Source: Priapulus caudatus
Taxonomy: Eukaryota; Priapulida; Priapulimorpha; Priapulimorphida; Priapulidae
NCBI RefSeq assembly: GCF_000485595.1
Contig: NW_014577382.1
Location: 1-37,854 of the forward strand
Direction of reading: 5' to 3'
Length of the DNA: 37,854 nucleotides
Below are positions 9,740 through 20,386 of the stretch, piece by piece (the first letter of the stretch is position 1; the number at the start of each line of letters is the position of its first letter). The notes below the pieces were generated by a model. The model worked only from the letters and a program-made list of their open reading frames with translations. It was not told the origin of the DNA and did not search any database. Position numbers and translations under genes: made by a program.

Positions 9740-11560
9740 TTATAGTATAAGATACTACTTAAGGGCTTTGGGAATTGAAGCACTTAATCATTCCTGTATG
9801 TAAATCTAAAACGTAAAGGGGAAAAGCATCATCAAAGAAGTATTATATAATATCACAAAAAGCAACACATTAAGGAGAATTTGGCATTTATTTTCGAAAA
9901 TTTCTTCACATTTACCTATTATTTTAGATGTTAAACCCCTTATAACTCATTAAATATTCGATATTCGATTAAAAAATCAATGTTATATGAAAGTACAAGA
10001 CAAAATAAAAAATATAAAAAATTTGACCTCATTTGACCCCACCAAATTGACACCTTCAAAGGTCAAATGCCATTTTTGGCAAACCACAAGGTGATTCGAA
10101 AGCCCTGGACCAATTAGTGATAACTTTCTAGGCCTGGTTGCCAGCGTTATAACAAACAAGAGCCGCAGAGCGTCTGGGCTCGATCTGGGTCTGTTGCTAA
10201 CAGTTATGACACGTACAATTTCAGTCCCGTGCCGTATGACACATTTTGTTAGGCGCAGATATGGCAGATACGCAGTTGCGTACAGCATCATTGTTAGGAC
10301 AGCGCTCACTATCCCCCCCCCATGCGATTTTGGTTTATTTTATTAAATGAATACTGTGCCTTTCACTTCGAATTTGTGTCATAGATTCACAGCTAACATA
10401 ATTTTTATCTAAATCTAATAAAGATTTCAACAATGAGCATGGATCTCCAAGTTTAATTTAGAGGGGGCTGGAGTCTTCTCTCTCACCGTCCCTCCCACTC
10501 GTCGCCACTCTCCCTCCCCTGCCTTCCCACTAAACGTCCCTTGCCATCTGCACTTCCACACCCTTACCTCCCATCTCCCTCCCGCCTGCCTTCGACCCCT
10601 CCCCCTGCTCCCACCTCCCATGCCCCGTTGTACACCATCTCGCACGACCTAAATTTGTACCCCGTTTCCCACTCGCATACACACCGTATCCAACCGTTTT
10701 CCCTGTCCCCGTCTAATTTACTACTCTGCTCCTCTCTTTATCTTAGACTTTCTCTCTCTCCTCTTAATTATAATAAAAAAAATAAACCCAGCGGATGATG
10801 CCTTTTACTGGCCCCCCTCAAAATAAATACTTTCTTCTAATGCCGCCTGATGTAATAGTCATAGAAATCATAATATATAGTGCACTAATATTTCTATGGT
10901 GAACGAGCTTATGTTAGCACAACTGTATAATGGATACGCACGGCCATACTACATGATATACGTTAAGAATCAAGTAAAAGTAAATATTATATATATATGT
11001 ACTCAGTTATTATTTTATTCGTTTAAGCAGAAGTTACATGAGAATAAAATCTAATTTAAATCTAGGCCTAATAGTTGCGCGAGATGGCGCGTGCGAGTGT
11101 AATCAATAATCAAGATGGCCTATCGTTCTGAAATCCTACAGTAGGTACAGGCGTAAAAATTCCAAATAAGTATATTCAGCAGGCGATATAATTTGTGCTC
11201 AGCTGTTGAGTTAACAGGTGCATTGCAGGTTGGCAGGCAACAATTATGATTAGAAGCGTGCCAGCCATGGGCTGCCCCGTGTTTTTGCCTCATGCGAGCA
11301 TTCACTGATTTTATCCATTCAGCCTTCAGCGCCACAGGGGCAGGGTGCTTAATAGACATGACTGCTTTAGAAGAATCACTATGATTTAAGGAAGCGTAAA
11401 CCTTGTATCAGACAAACATTTGCCTTTGCAATTAAAACTGTGCCAACTGTAGCCCTCACATTGACACAGGTATGAGCTCTAAATAATAGCAAAAGGCAGT
11501 TCAGTCTTGTTAACAGTCAAGCCAAATCAGATGTTAACCCTCCTCTGAGGGTCAAGAAGA
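9740..11560. other. No gene recognised
   Basis: The minus-strand 108-codon frame at 9983-10309 has no domain and is AT-poor only in part. TGACCTCATTTGACCC at 10024-10039 is a direct repeat of nuclear-receptor half-sites spaced by four. Bases 10460-10760 are a C/T-rich tract. A minus-strand frame at 11120-11359 contains NCCLPTCN and LKAEWIKSVNA, faintly THAP-zinc-finger-like but in the wrong order. Confidence 0.35.
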
Positions 11561-12122
11561 TATGCCGACACGTTACTCTTCGCAACGTCAGTGTAAAGCA
11601 TATTTCATGGTCCTTTTAATAAAGCCATAAAAAATGGCTAGTCACCGCTGAAAACAAAAAAGTTTTCATCGCTGCCGTCACACATGTCCTCAGAAAATGT
11701 CTAAAATCTGCCCTGTGCCCCCATTGACCTTTGACCTGTGACCATCCAATTCGGCAGGCAGTGATGGCTTTTCCTGGCCATGATGCTATAACACGACTAT
11801 CACGAGCCTAGTCGGAGCCATTTAGATTTGTGCGCCGCAATTTCTGCAGTTCCTCCCTATACCTTAATTTAAGGAGTGATAATGTTCCCTTCTTTACACC
11901 TCTTGACCTTTGACCGTTGACTCCCAAGCTTCAACATCCCAAACTCGTTTCGATACTCCCCCCTCCCCACGTCCCGAGAATATCGTGATCGTTACGTCCG
12001 AGCGTTAAGATTTGTGGCCCAACTTGAACGACGCTCGGACTGGACGGACGGACGCGACGGACGAATTGCATAGCGATTTCTATCAAGCTGCAATTCTGAC
12101 CTATGTCAGATGAGCTAAAAAA
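11560..12122. repeat. Interspersed repeat with GACGGACGG and GAGCTAAAAA tail, copy 1
   Basis: Ends with GGACGGACGGACGCGACGG (from 12043), then a short stem-like region, then GATGAGCTAAAAAAA. Copy 2 at about 12930-13199 ends the same way. The left edge is uncertain. This tail layout is familiar from short interspersed repeats of marine invertebrates. Two TGACCTTTGACC blocks occur inside. Confidence 0.55.
11725..11743. promoter_or_regulatory. Perfect DR1 nuclear-receptor site plus a third half-site
   Basis: TGACCTTTGACCT is the complement of AGGTCA-A-AGGTCA, the direct repeat with one-base spacing used by RXR/HNF4-type receptors. A third TGACC follows one base later. A similar TGACCTTTGACCG lies at 11904-11916. 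Function is not shown, since these are inside an interspersed repeat. Confidence 0.35.
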
Positions 12123-12508
12123 ATGCCAATCAAAAGTTTTTTCCATTTAATGCGTATTTCCTGGGGTTGGACTGCGGCGACTATCAGCGTGACCGGTAAG
12201 CGCTCACGCTCAGGCAGCGTTAAACCGCATAAGAACAAAGAGGCACCCCCGGTGCCCGTCCCCCCCTTCATTGTGGGATTGGCGACAGTGATCAGCTATG
12301 ACGCAAAGGCGCGACATACTTCGAACTAGAATTAACCTAACACTGTCAAAACAGCTGGCCCTAGTAAAAACCACGCTGTCAGTTGAATGAAAGTGTCCAA
12401 TGACACTGTAGCGCACCACAAATAAGGAACACAAAATGAGTGAGTGAGAAAAAGTGCAGTTTTAAATTGAGCGAAACCATACGACGTACATTAATAGAAA
12501 CGAAAGAA

Positions 12509-12540
12509 AGTATATATGGGAGATACTCCCATTATATACT
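12509..12540. repeat. Small perfect-stem hairpin
   Basis: AGTATATA / TATATACT outer stems enclose TGGGAG...CTCCCA, giving a nearly continuous 14-15-bp stem in an AT-rich region. No tract of T residues or gene end makes it a terminator. Confidence 0.5.
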
Positions 12541-12930
12541 CTTGATTATTATGTGTAATTTTTATGTGAAAATAATAATAATACTATATATAAATTATAA
12601 AATAATTTATAAACGCAAAATGAATCAGCAATTTGTGACGTAGATGGCGATATACCCCGCTTGAAATGTTTCTTAGGCATATATCATTATATCATCATAA
12701 TAATAGTATAAATCAATAATATGTTCATAGCAGGAATTTTGCATTAAGATATTTGTCAATGAAATCTTTGTAAAACGAAACCAGACGAGTTGTGACACCA
12801 CTAGAACTGTTTGTTATGCTGCGTGTCTATATTAATTATGTTATATAATTGCCAACCCTACGCTAATTTGCAAGTAAAAAATTTAAATATTAAAACAGCC
12901 TGGCCCTTTATTCATTCGACATATTCGCAA
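12541..12930. other. AT-rich, no gene recognised
   Basis: No open frame longer than 67 codons and no repeat identified. Confidence 0.4.
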
Positions 12931-13199
12931 AAATGAGCAAAATCCGTTGAACTCTTGAAAAATGACTAATGGCATTCCCATTTTTGCCAAAAAATTGGGC
13001 CGTGACTCGAAAGTACGTCGACTGCAAATTTAGGACAGTTTAAATTGGGAGGCATAGCATAACAACTAATACCCAATTTCAAAATGTGGTCAAAACGGTT
13101 CCTGAGTTTATCGTTGACTTTAGCCAAATGTTGACGGACGGACGGACGTACGACGACCCATGGCAATAGCTCAGCTTGACGATGCCAAGGTGAGCTAAA
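12930..13199. repeat. Interspersed repeat with GACGGACGG and GAGCTAAAAA tail, copy 2
   Basis: GACGGACGGACGGACG-type run near 13133-13149, then AATAGCTCAGCTTG...CAAGGTGAGCTAAAAA, which can pair AGCTCA with TGAGCT as a terminal hairpin. The body differs from copy 1, so these may be two subfamilies sharing a 3' end. Confidence 0.6.
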
Positions 13200-13500
13200 A
13201 ATGGTATATATATAGAGAAGTTTCCGATAGAAGGTAGAACCAACCTGGCTCTCCCTTTGGTATGTGAGTAGATATAGCTAGGTCTTATCGTATTTGTGTC
13301 TTACAGTATTGCTGTGTTAATTTCTTTATACTCTTTTGAGTCATAGTACGTTTTGTGATATAATCCTTTGTTATCGTATACATAAACTCTGTTGGTAATT
13401 ATATGATAAACACTTAGTGCATTCGAGGTACTTTACGTTAAACGTATTGATAGACGTAACACCAGGTTACGGATTGTATTTGTGGACTAACTGGCGCTCA
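13200..13500. other. No gene recognised
   Basis: AT-rich unique sequence. Confidence 0.4.
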
Positions 13501-13501
13501 A

Positions 13502-13729
13502 GGGGTCGTTGTCGTATCAGGTGCTACAGATATGTACCCGAGGTACATATAGTATCACGCAAAGGTGTACCAGAATTGTACTAGCAGAAGTGTACACTAA
13601 ACCATATACCATAACCCTAAACCCTACAACATAGACCCCATAAATAAAATATAAACATAAATACTGAAACAACCTAAACAACTACCCTCGGGTACATATC
13701 TGTTATACCTGATTACGAACAACGACCCC
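13502..13729. mobile_element. 228-bp MITE with ~43-bp terminal inverted repeats
   Basis: Left end GGGGTCGTTGTCGTATCAGG...ACAGATATGTACCCGAG (13502-13542). The right end (13686-13729) is the complement with a few indels: CTCGGGTACATATCTGT...CAACGACCCC. No open frame lies between. Target duplication is unclear. Confidence 0.75.
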
Positions 13730-14130
13730 ATCTGCTAATATAACTGGCTATCCTAACCACCCCTGGCGCTGGTGAAGTCGTGTACTGTGTTGTTTTACTA
13801 AACTCGAACGAACCCCTCGTATTATTTGACATGGTAGTTTTTGGTGATAAAGAAATGGGGGCGTTAGATGTATAACAATAAAATGTTATTGTTGTAGTAC
13901 ATTTCGTGTCCTCCTAACTTTGGTGAATTACCTGCAGGGTACATTAACCTAACATAATTACCGCGCACCAAGTAGAACCTAGGGTCCACTATATATCGAC
14001 ACGAGCCACACAAGAGAATACACGTATATGAGAGAGAAAACTCTTCATTACTGTTCACTACTTACGCTGTCGCTGAAGAAGTTTCCCATGATGTGTTCTT
14101 TCCTTATACCACAGATGTAAGATATAGCTA
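13730..14130. other. No gene recognised
   Basis: Unique sequence between two inverted-repeat elements. Confidence 0.4.
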
Positions 14131-14132
14131 AA

Positions 14133-14580
14133 GCCCTTCTACAGGCTAGCAAACTTTAAGTTCAAGACTCGGCAAAACCGCCGAGTTTGTTAAAAGTTTG
14201 GAGAAGTTTGTGGTGCCTGTTCTACACTAATGGTACTGACATACAGCTAAAACACTGAACTGGTACTGAGCTGTGAATTCCAATGTTCACTGTCCAATGT
14301 TGTCTATCTGCAGATCACATGACTACAAAAAACTATCATTTGATGCTTGAGTATTCCAAACCCTCAGCAAACTCGAGCAACTAGTTTTGTCAAGGTGCAG
14401 CAACGCCTAACTTTAACTTCTGCACAACGTTCTGCAAAACTAGTTTGCCGAAGTTTGTCAACTGGTCTACACATGGCAAACTTTGGAAAACATTCTTTTT
14501 TGCTTTTCTTGCCAAAACGTTCGGAGTTTTGAATCGAGTTTGCGAAACTAAAAAGTTTGCACTAGTGTAGAGAAAAGGGG
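14133..14580. mobile_element. Inverted-repeat element with CAAACTTT ends
   Basis: Left CCCTTCTACAGGCTAGCAAA-CTTTAAGTT and the complement of the right end CCCTTTTCTCTACACTAGTG-CAAACTTTTTAGTT share ends and inner GCAAACT blocks. Internal CTACACTAATGG and CTACACATGGCAAACTTTGG repeat the end motif. Layout is like a small hAT-type non-autonomous element, but no target duplication was found. Confidence 0.5.
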
Positions 14581-14836
14581 CAAAAAACAGGGCTTAACGA
14601 AACTCAGCATTCACATTAACAACTATAGAGCACATTGACCTCTGGTTTCACATTGCAGTTCTACGTTTGGCGTTTGCTGGTGCTGGTTTCAGTTTCAGTT
14701 ACAATTCGCGGAACTCAATGATAAAATCAAGAGCATAATAAAGAAGGTGTGGGAGTCGCTGGCGTTGCCATAGAAATACTGTGGAGATATGAAAAGATGC
14801 TTGTTTTGAGATGGATTAAATCTTGGCGAAGCCAAT

Positions 14837-14917
14837 AGAGCTTATAATGATATAATTATAATTAATCAATAATTAATTAATAATAATAATAATGGTATAA
14901 ATATCATTATAAGCTCT
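14837..14917. mobile_element. 81-bp palindromic element
   Basis: AGAGCTTATAATGATAT (14837-14853) and ATATCATTATAAGCTCT (14901-14917) are exact complements of 17 bp around an AT-rich core. Possibly a very short MITE or a deletion product of one. Confidence 0.55.
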
Positions 14918-14929
14918 TTGCGAGAGCTC

Positions 14930-15870
14930 CGTTTCGATGAAAACCAGTCAACGTTGTCGTCTACCTGTCATGGGTCGATGTACATAACTGCAGGGAAGGG
15001 CAGGTAGTTTAGTTAAATACAAGCTTGTTTCAAAATATGACATCTGTGACAGACGATTCAAGTGAGAGTATAAAATGGTGAGAATAAAAGTGGCGAACGA
15101 TTCATTCACGGGCCCTTTCCTTTCACCCTTTCAAGGTCAGGAATTAATGCGCATAACCAGATGATAACATATCAAAGCCAGGCACGATGACCCACGTTTT
15201 CCCGACGGATAAAAACGATGAAAAAAACGGATTGAAAACTACAGCACTCCTGTGATCAGGGGGCGGCCCACAGGGGGGGGGCAGGGGGCGGTCGCCCCTA
15301 TTCATTTGCCAATGAAAAAAGAAAGACAGAAGATAGAAAAAGAAAAAGAAAAGAAAAAAGAAAAGGAAAAGAAGAATGAATAAAAATATAAAAGGAAAAA
15401 GAAAAGAAACATTTGCCAAATGTCTTGCAAATGATGGTGGGGGTGGGTCAACACTCCCTTCCACGCATCATTGCAAGAAAAGGTAAAGAAGAAGAAAAGA
15501 TCTTGCAAATAACTAGGGGGGGATCCCCCAAAAATGAGTGATGTAAGCCCCTACAAGCTGACCGCTTCCATCGAAACAAATCGGAAAAAAATTTAAAAGT
15601 GTCGAAATTCAAATCCAATATAAAACGGTTGCTCTAATTTGATAATCGATGTCGATTGATTTCCTTGGGAGTCAAAATTGACCATCAATTGTCGATTTGA
15701 TCTGTTTCCGCGAAAAGGTAGGCCCACTGAGGTGTTAACACTTATACATTATAAGATTACAACACGTCTCAGACACCTGACCTCTAATAATACTCTTACA
15801 TCTATCTTTATTTTACCTCGCCCACGAATGGAAGGGGAGGTATATAATCGGTCATGTGCGTTCGGTGTAC
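14930..15870. other. No gene; purine-rich low-complexity tract
   Basis: 15310-15410 is A/G-rich, giving Phe/Ser/Leu-rich false frames on the minus strand. A G9 run lies near 15271. Otherwise unique. Confidence 0.5.
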
Positions 15871-15878
15871 ACGTTAGC

Positions 15879-15951
15879 GTGTGTGTGTGTGTCACCGTGT
15901 GTGTGTGTTCGTGTGTGTGTGGTGTGTGTAGTGTGGTGATGTGTGTGTGTG
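15879..15951. repeat. (GT)n interrupted microsatellite
   Basis: GT-rich run near the assembly gap. Confidence 0.9.
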
Positions 15952-16101
15952 ACGCGATCGATATTAGCGCGTCAACCTGGAGCCCGAGCAGCCACAGCCC
16001 GGCCTGGCTGCTGACTGCGCGGCCGAGCAAAAGCATACATGGTACGCCCTGGCGTATTATCGTAAGGGTTAGATTCCCATGGCTGACTCCGTCAACAACT
16101 A

Positions 16102-16126
16102 NNNNNNNNNNNNNNNNNNNNNNNNN
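16102..16126. other. 25-base assembly gap (N)
   Basis: Exactly 25 N. The sequence on its right is a noisy copy of 24421 onward. The sequence on its left (16050-16101) has no counterpart before 24421. The true gap length is unknown. Confidence 0.99.
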
Positions 16127-16910
16127 GATAGTAGCAGGGCAATAGCCAGAAGTCTGAAACACGACGACAGTAGCAGGGCAAGCCATGACAGTCTGAGACC
16201 ATGACGACAGAAGCAGCTGCAGGTGAGCCGATGACGAACATAGTCAGGAAGATGACAGATCTGAACCCCCATTGAGCGTACAGGCTAAGCATGCAATCTA
16301 AGACCAATTAGAGGCAAGCTGACAATCTGAGACCCATGACGACAGTAGCAGGGCAAGCCATTGACAATCTGAGACCATTACGAACAGTAGCACGCAAGAC
16401 CATGACAATCTGAAGACCATGACGACAGTAGACAGGGCAAGCCTGACAATATGAGACCATGACGACAAGTAGCACGGCAAGCCATGGACAATCTACGACC
16501 ATGAACGACAGTAGCAAGACAACTATGACAATCTGGATGACCATGCGATAGTAGGAAGACAAACCATGACAACTTGAGACGGCATGACGAATTACTAAAG
16601 AAGTCAAACCATGCACCATTCTGAGACGCATGACGATAGCACAAGGGCAAGCGATGAACCAGTTCAAATGCACCGAGTACGCTGCGTGACAAACTGCGTT
16701 AGCTTAGATGCCGACGAATGAGCCGAGTGGGCGACGCAGTGACACTACAGGTGCGACATCAGCGGAGACGATTACGACGTGGACACTACAATGACAATCA
16801 AGCGTAGACGAATGACGCAGTGACACCTACATATGAACAACGAAGGGAGACGAGAGACGACAGTGACACTAGATATTACATCAGCGGAGCGATGACGACA
16901 GTGCGTCGCA
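16127..16910. repeat. 40-bp minisatellite, copy A (eroded by indels)
   Basis: Repeats of GACCATGACGACAGTAGCAG...CATGACAATCTGA with many single-base insertions, followed by the related ACACTACATATGACAATCAG-type units. The clean version is at 24421-25110. Confidence 0.85.
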
Positions 16911-17100
16911 GCTGTCAGCTAGCTTTCTGACGCCGTTATTAAAGCAATCTATCGTGTTCAGCTGCCTGACGATACGAATGCTTGCCCACGCCCCGCAATA
17001 TATAAACACTGCCGTACATGTAAGGCAGCTGTAGCAGAAAGTAAGGACTGTAAATGCATGTCGCAGTAGGCTAGCCGGCGACCTTGTTTTTCGGGTGATA

Positions 17101-17299
17101 CTCCCATTAAGGAAGTGCTCCACTTTAATGTTATTAATGGTCCATAATAACATATAATATAGTATATAATTATATCGGTAAATTATATTAGTTTGTGTTT
17201 AATGTCATTTAGCGTTAGGGGTTAGGTTAGGTTAGGATTTATCAATCATAAATCATTATCATTAATGATACTCAAAAAGTTGGGAACACTCTAATTGGA
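17101..17299. mobile_element. TTAGGG-containing MITE, copy A
   Basis: The noisy counterpart of 25310-25503, with inverted ends CTCC(C)ATTAA(G)G and CCTAATTGGA-like. The internal telomere-like run is broken here (GTTAGGGGTTAGGTTAGG). Confidence 0.65.
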
Positions 17300-17414
17300 A
17301 CGTTAGCCAGTTATTTCGGCATTGTTACAGCAGCTCTCCTCCGCCTCCTCTGCAACCAACCTGCAATCCTACTCGTACCCTCTACTCTCTGCGCTTTTCT
17401 GTCACACCTGCTCA

Positions 17415-17662
17415 ACACACATCACACACCAACACACACACACACACACACAACCACACACACACACACACACCACCACACACCCACACACAACATAAAT
17501 ACACACACACGCTCGCACGGCACAGCACGCGATGATCGCGCACACACGCTACGGACACAAACACACAACATAATACACACACGCGCGGGCGCACCGCACG
17601 CACGCACCGCACGCACGCACGTGCTACGCACGGCACGCACGCACAACCACACACACACACAG
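17415..17662. repeat. (CA)n and (GCAC)n compound microsatellite, copy A
   Basis: CA and GCAC runs with a few interruptions. It equals 25610-25830. Confidence 0.9.
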
Positions 17663-17888
17663 AGCTGAGAGAGAGAGCATTGTCGATTCATCTTGCTAAA
17701 AAAACCGGTGCATAATTTCCATCAATTAATTATTAGAGGCGGGTCCTCAATTAGGAACGCGATCAAATTTAATGCAGATTATGCATATATTAACAATGAA
17801 ATTAAAACAATTAAATTTTGTTCGTGTGTTCGTTAGCACCCGAAGGACCGTGCGTCGTTCTGCAAAATTATAACAACAGATTCATTTC

Positions 17889-18115
17889 TATCTCTCTCTC
17901 TCATCTCTCTCTCTCTCTCGTCGTCTCCAGTGCTTGTCTCTCTCTTCTCTCTCTCTCACTCTCTCATCTCATCCTCCTCTCTCTCTCGATTTCTCTCTCT
18001 CTCCTCTCTCTCTCCTCTCTCTCTCGCTCTAACTCTCGCTTCGCTCCTCTCCCCCTCTTCTATCTGATATTTTTCTCTCCCTCTCTCTGTCTTTAATCTA
18101 TCTGCTCTCTCACAC
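17889..18115. repeat. CT-rich microsatellite, copy A
   Basis: Interrupted CT tract, equal to 26041-26258. Confidence 0.9.
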
Positions 18116-18140
18116 ACACCACACTCACATATGCTATATG

Positions 18141-18142
<2 letters not shown>

Positions 18143-18181
<39 letters not shown>
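18143..18181. repeat. (TA)n microsatellite, copy A
   Basis: About 19 TA units, immediately before the GC-rich promoter-like patch. Confidence 0.95.
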
Positions 18182-18184
<3 letters not shown>

Positions 18185-18199
18185 ACGCCAGCGTGGCTG

Positions 18200-18330
18200 C
18201 TGTTAGAGCGCCCCGGCCCCACGCGCGTCGGCGTGAGCGTGGGCGTCGGCGTGGGCGTGCGTCGGCCCAGCGTGACGACGCGTCCCTCGTGCCACGCTAC
18301 GCGCATGCGCACCGAAGCACGACGAACAGC
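18200..18330 (+). promoter_or_regulatory. GC-rich promoter-like patch with EGR and NRF1 motifs
   Basis: Two exact EGR-type sites GCGTGGGCG lie at 18237-18245 and 18249-18257, spaced 12 bp start to start. The NRF1-type palindrome CGCGCATGCGCA is at 18300-18311. The patch is CpG-dense against AT-rich flanks and lies about 1.1 kb upstream of the LDLa start codon in the same direction. The same three sites are intact in copy B (26376, 26388, 26438) despite noise around them. Role as the LDLa promoter is inference. Confidence 0.45.
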
Positions 18331-18448
18331 CAGCCCCGCCAGCGTTGATTTGTTACAATAGCCCGTGTGAGCACGCAGGTCGAGCAGCTGCCTGCACGAT
18401 GGACGCGCAGCGACGCCGAGTCACCACCGCCGCCTTTCGGTGAAAGCC

Positions 18449-18879
18449 TTTCGGCGGTCGTATCCGCAAAGAAGAAGCTTCGGCGGCCGTGCCCGCAAAG
18501 AAGAAAGAAAACCTCAGCGGTAGTATCCGCAAAGAAGAAAGAAACCTCGGCGGTAGTATCCGCAAAGAAGAAAGAAACCTCGGCGGTAGTATCTGCAAAG
18601 AAGAAAGAAACCTCGGCGGTAGTATCCGCAAAGAAGAAAGAAACCTCGGCGGCCGTGTCCGCAAAGAAGAAAGAAACCTTAGCGGTAATATCCGCAAAGA
18701 AGAAAGAAACCTCAGCGGTAGTATCCGCAAAGAAGAAAGAAATCTCGGCGGTAGTATCCGCAAAGAAGAAAGAAACCTCAGCGGTAGTATCCGCAAAGAA
18801 GAAAGAAACCTCAGCGGTAGTATCCGCAAAGAAGAAAAAAGTCTTGGCTGTAGTATCCGCAAAGAAGAAAGAAGTTTAG
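18449..18879. repeat. 33-bp minisatellite (~13 units), copy A
   Basis: Each unit contains GCAAAGAAGAAAGAAACCTC then GGCGGTAGTATCC. Because 33 is divisible by 3 and the unit has no stop, long open frames result in several frames and on both strands, for example the 11-residue repeat ETSAVVSAKKK or RNLGGSIRKEE. None starts with ATG, so this is read as a noncoding array, probably in the 5' transcribed region of the LDLa gene. Confidence 0.85.
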
Positions 18880-19007
18880 CTTCTCGCGCGGGTGACTCAC
18901 CGCGTGTAAGTGGAACTGCTCACGCGCGTGTAAGAGCACACTGTGTCCCGCCGACGCGAAGAGAGGCGGGGATGCGGCCAGAAGCTGACTCGCTCATCAT
19001 CTAGTAG

Positions 19008-19097
19008 CACAGCAGCAGCAGGAAGAGCAGCAGAAGCAACAGTTATAGTAGTGGTAGCCGCAGCTTCAGAAGGAGGAGCAGCAGCAGCAGCAACAGG

Positions 19098-19186
<89 letters not shown>
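19008..19186. repeat. CAG/CAA trinucleotide tract, copy A
   Basis: Mixed CAG, CAA and GGAGCAG repeats ending in an uninterrupted (CAG)15 at 19142-19186. Open frames of Ala, Gln/Leu or Ser are repeat products. It is 250 bp upstream of the LDLa ATG, so it may be in the 5' UTR. Confidence 0.95.
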
Positions 19187-19187
<1 letters not shown>

Positions 19188-19437
19188 GCGGAATGAATGC
19201 CGAGGAGAGGGCGTGCCCGGAGCACGGAGCATAGGTCTGCGTACACTCAACCTGTCATAACTTCGGCTGCTATATACACGCACGTGACGCGGCATCGCCC
19301 CATCGTGGAATGGCACGTCCGTAACCCTATCACCACCAGCATCAGCACCACCATCGCCACATCGAACGCGGCTTCCCTTCCTTCCCCTTCTCACCTTTCG
19401 TCGCCATCCGCGAGAAGATCAGGGGGTGCGAACCAAT

Positions 19438-19707
19438 ATGGATGCCCTCAGTCGCCTTGCGTTTGCGCTGCTCATATGCGTCGCCACGGTCGCATGCGTC
19501 GCCGCGCAGGCGACACCGGCGGTGACACGCTGCAACGTCGACGACTTCGTATGTGATAGCGGCGTCTGCATTTGGCTGGAGTGGCGCTGCGACGGACTCG
19601 ACGACTGCGGCGACGACAGCGACGAACAGAACTGCGACACGCCGGATCGGAAGTGTAGGCCGACGAGCGAGAGACGCTGTCCGGACGGGATGTGCGTGCT
19701 TAAGAAG
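19438..19707 (+). CDS. LDLa-domain single-pass membrane protein, exon 1
   Basis: This exon encodes residues 1-90 of a predicted 261-residue cell-surface protein. The ATG at 19438 is chosen because it has A at -3 and G at +4 and starts an excellent signal peptide (MDALSRLAFALLICVATVAC then VAAQ, residues 1-24). Residues 32-66 are a complete LDLa module with six cysteines at 32, 39, 44, 51, 57 and 66 and the calcium-site motif DGLDDCGDDSDEQNC. Residues 73-90 begin a shortened LDLa-like module. The exon ends after Lys90 at a consensus donor (AAG then GTGAGG, GT at 19708-19709), phase 0, which matches exon 2. LDLa modules bind ligands or calcium in the extracellular space. The ligand is unknown and no orthologue was recognised. 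An undetected intermediate exon cannot be excluded. Confidence 0.8.
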
Positions 19708-19729
19708 GTGAGGGTCGGGTGTGGTCGCA

Positions 19730-19930
19730 TGAGGGTAAGGTTGAAAGACAGAAAGAGACAAACAGACAGACAGACAGACAAAGAGAGAGATGGAGGGAAA
19801 GAGAGAGACAGGCAGAAAGGGTGAGAGAGAGAGAGAGAGAGTGAGAGAGAGATGGAGAGAGAGGGAAAGAGAGAGTGAGAGAGAGAGAGACGGAGTGATA
19901 GAGAGAGTGATAGTGAGGGAAGGAAAGGGG
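19730..19930. repeat. GA/CAGA-rich simple sequence in intron
   Basis: AGACAGAC and GAGAGAGA runs. It also appears in copy B at 27940-28140. Confidence 0.9.
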
Positions 19931-20292
19931 CTGCTCGGAAGGTATGTGCGTGCTGAAGAAGGTGAGGGTCGGTGAGGTTTAGGAAGTCGGGTAAGGGTCG
20001 GGAGAGCTGATGTTAAAAGGTAAGTGTCGCATAAGGGTGAGGTTGAGAGAGAGAGTGCGTGTGAGAGGGAGAGTGAAGAAAGGAAGGGGTTGCTTGGACG
20101 AGATTAGCGTGCTTAAGAAGATGAGGGTTGGGTGTGGTTGCATGAGGGGAAGATTGAGAGAGAGGGAGAGAGAGAGAGAATGAGAGAGAGAGAGAGTGAG
20201 GAAAGGGAGGGGCTGCTCGGAAGGGATGTGCGTGCTTAAGAAGGCGAGGGTTGGGTGAGGTCACATGAAGTTTAAGATAAGGGCCCCTCGGA

Positions 20293-20386
20293 CAGACTCT
20301 GTTGCGTAACAAAGTAGGTCGGTTGAGTGTGGTCAGATAAAAGTGAGGGTGAGGGTGAGAGTGAAGTTAGAGGGGCTACCCGGACA
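20293..20386 (+). repeat. Perfect 94-bp inverted repeat, left arm
   Basis: Exact reverse complement of 20630-20723, 94 of 94 bases. It starts CAGACTCTGTTGCGTAACAA and ends GGGGCTACCCGGACA. Spacer is 243 bp. In copy B only the right arm is present (about 28284-28370, noisy). Confidence 0.9.

Noticed and set aside
11120-11359. THAP zinc-finger fragment (NCCLPTCN, LKAEWIKSVNA) on the minus strand
   Set aside because: Only short resemblances, and the two pieces are in the reverse of the normal order. Not enough to call a domain.
15144-15508. Phe/Leu-rich minus-strand membrane-like frames
   Set aside because: They come from a purine-rich low-complexity tract and lack any conserved feature.
18367-19004. 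Lys-rich repeat protein (SAVVSAKKKET) resembling a histone H1 tail
   Set aside because: The frame has no ATG, is produced by a 33-bp minisatellite, and equal-length frames exist in other frames and on the other strand.
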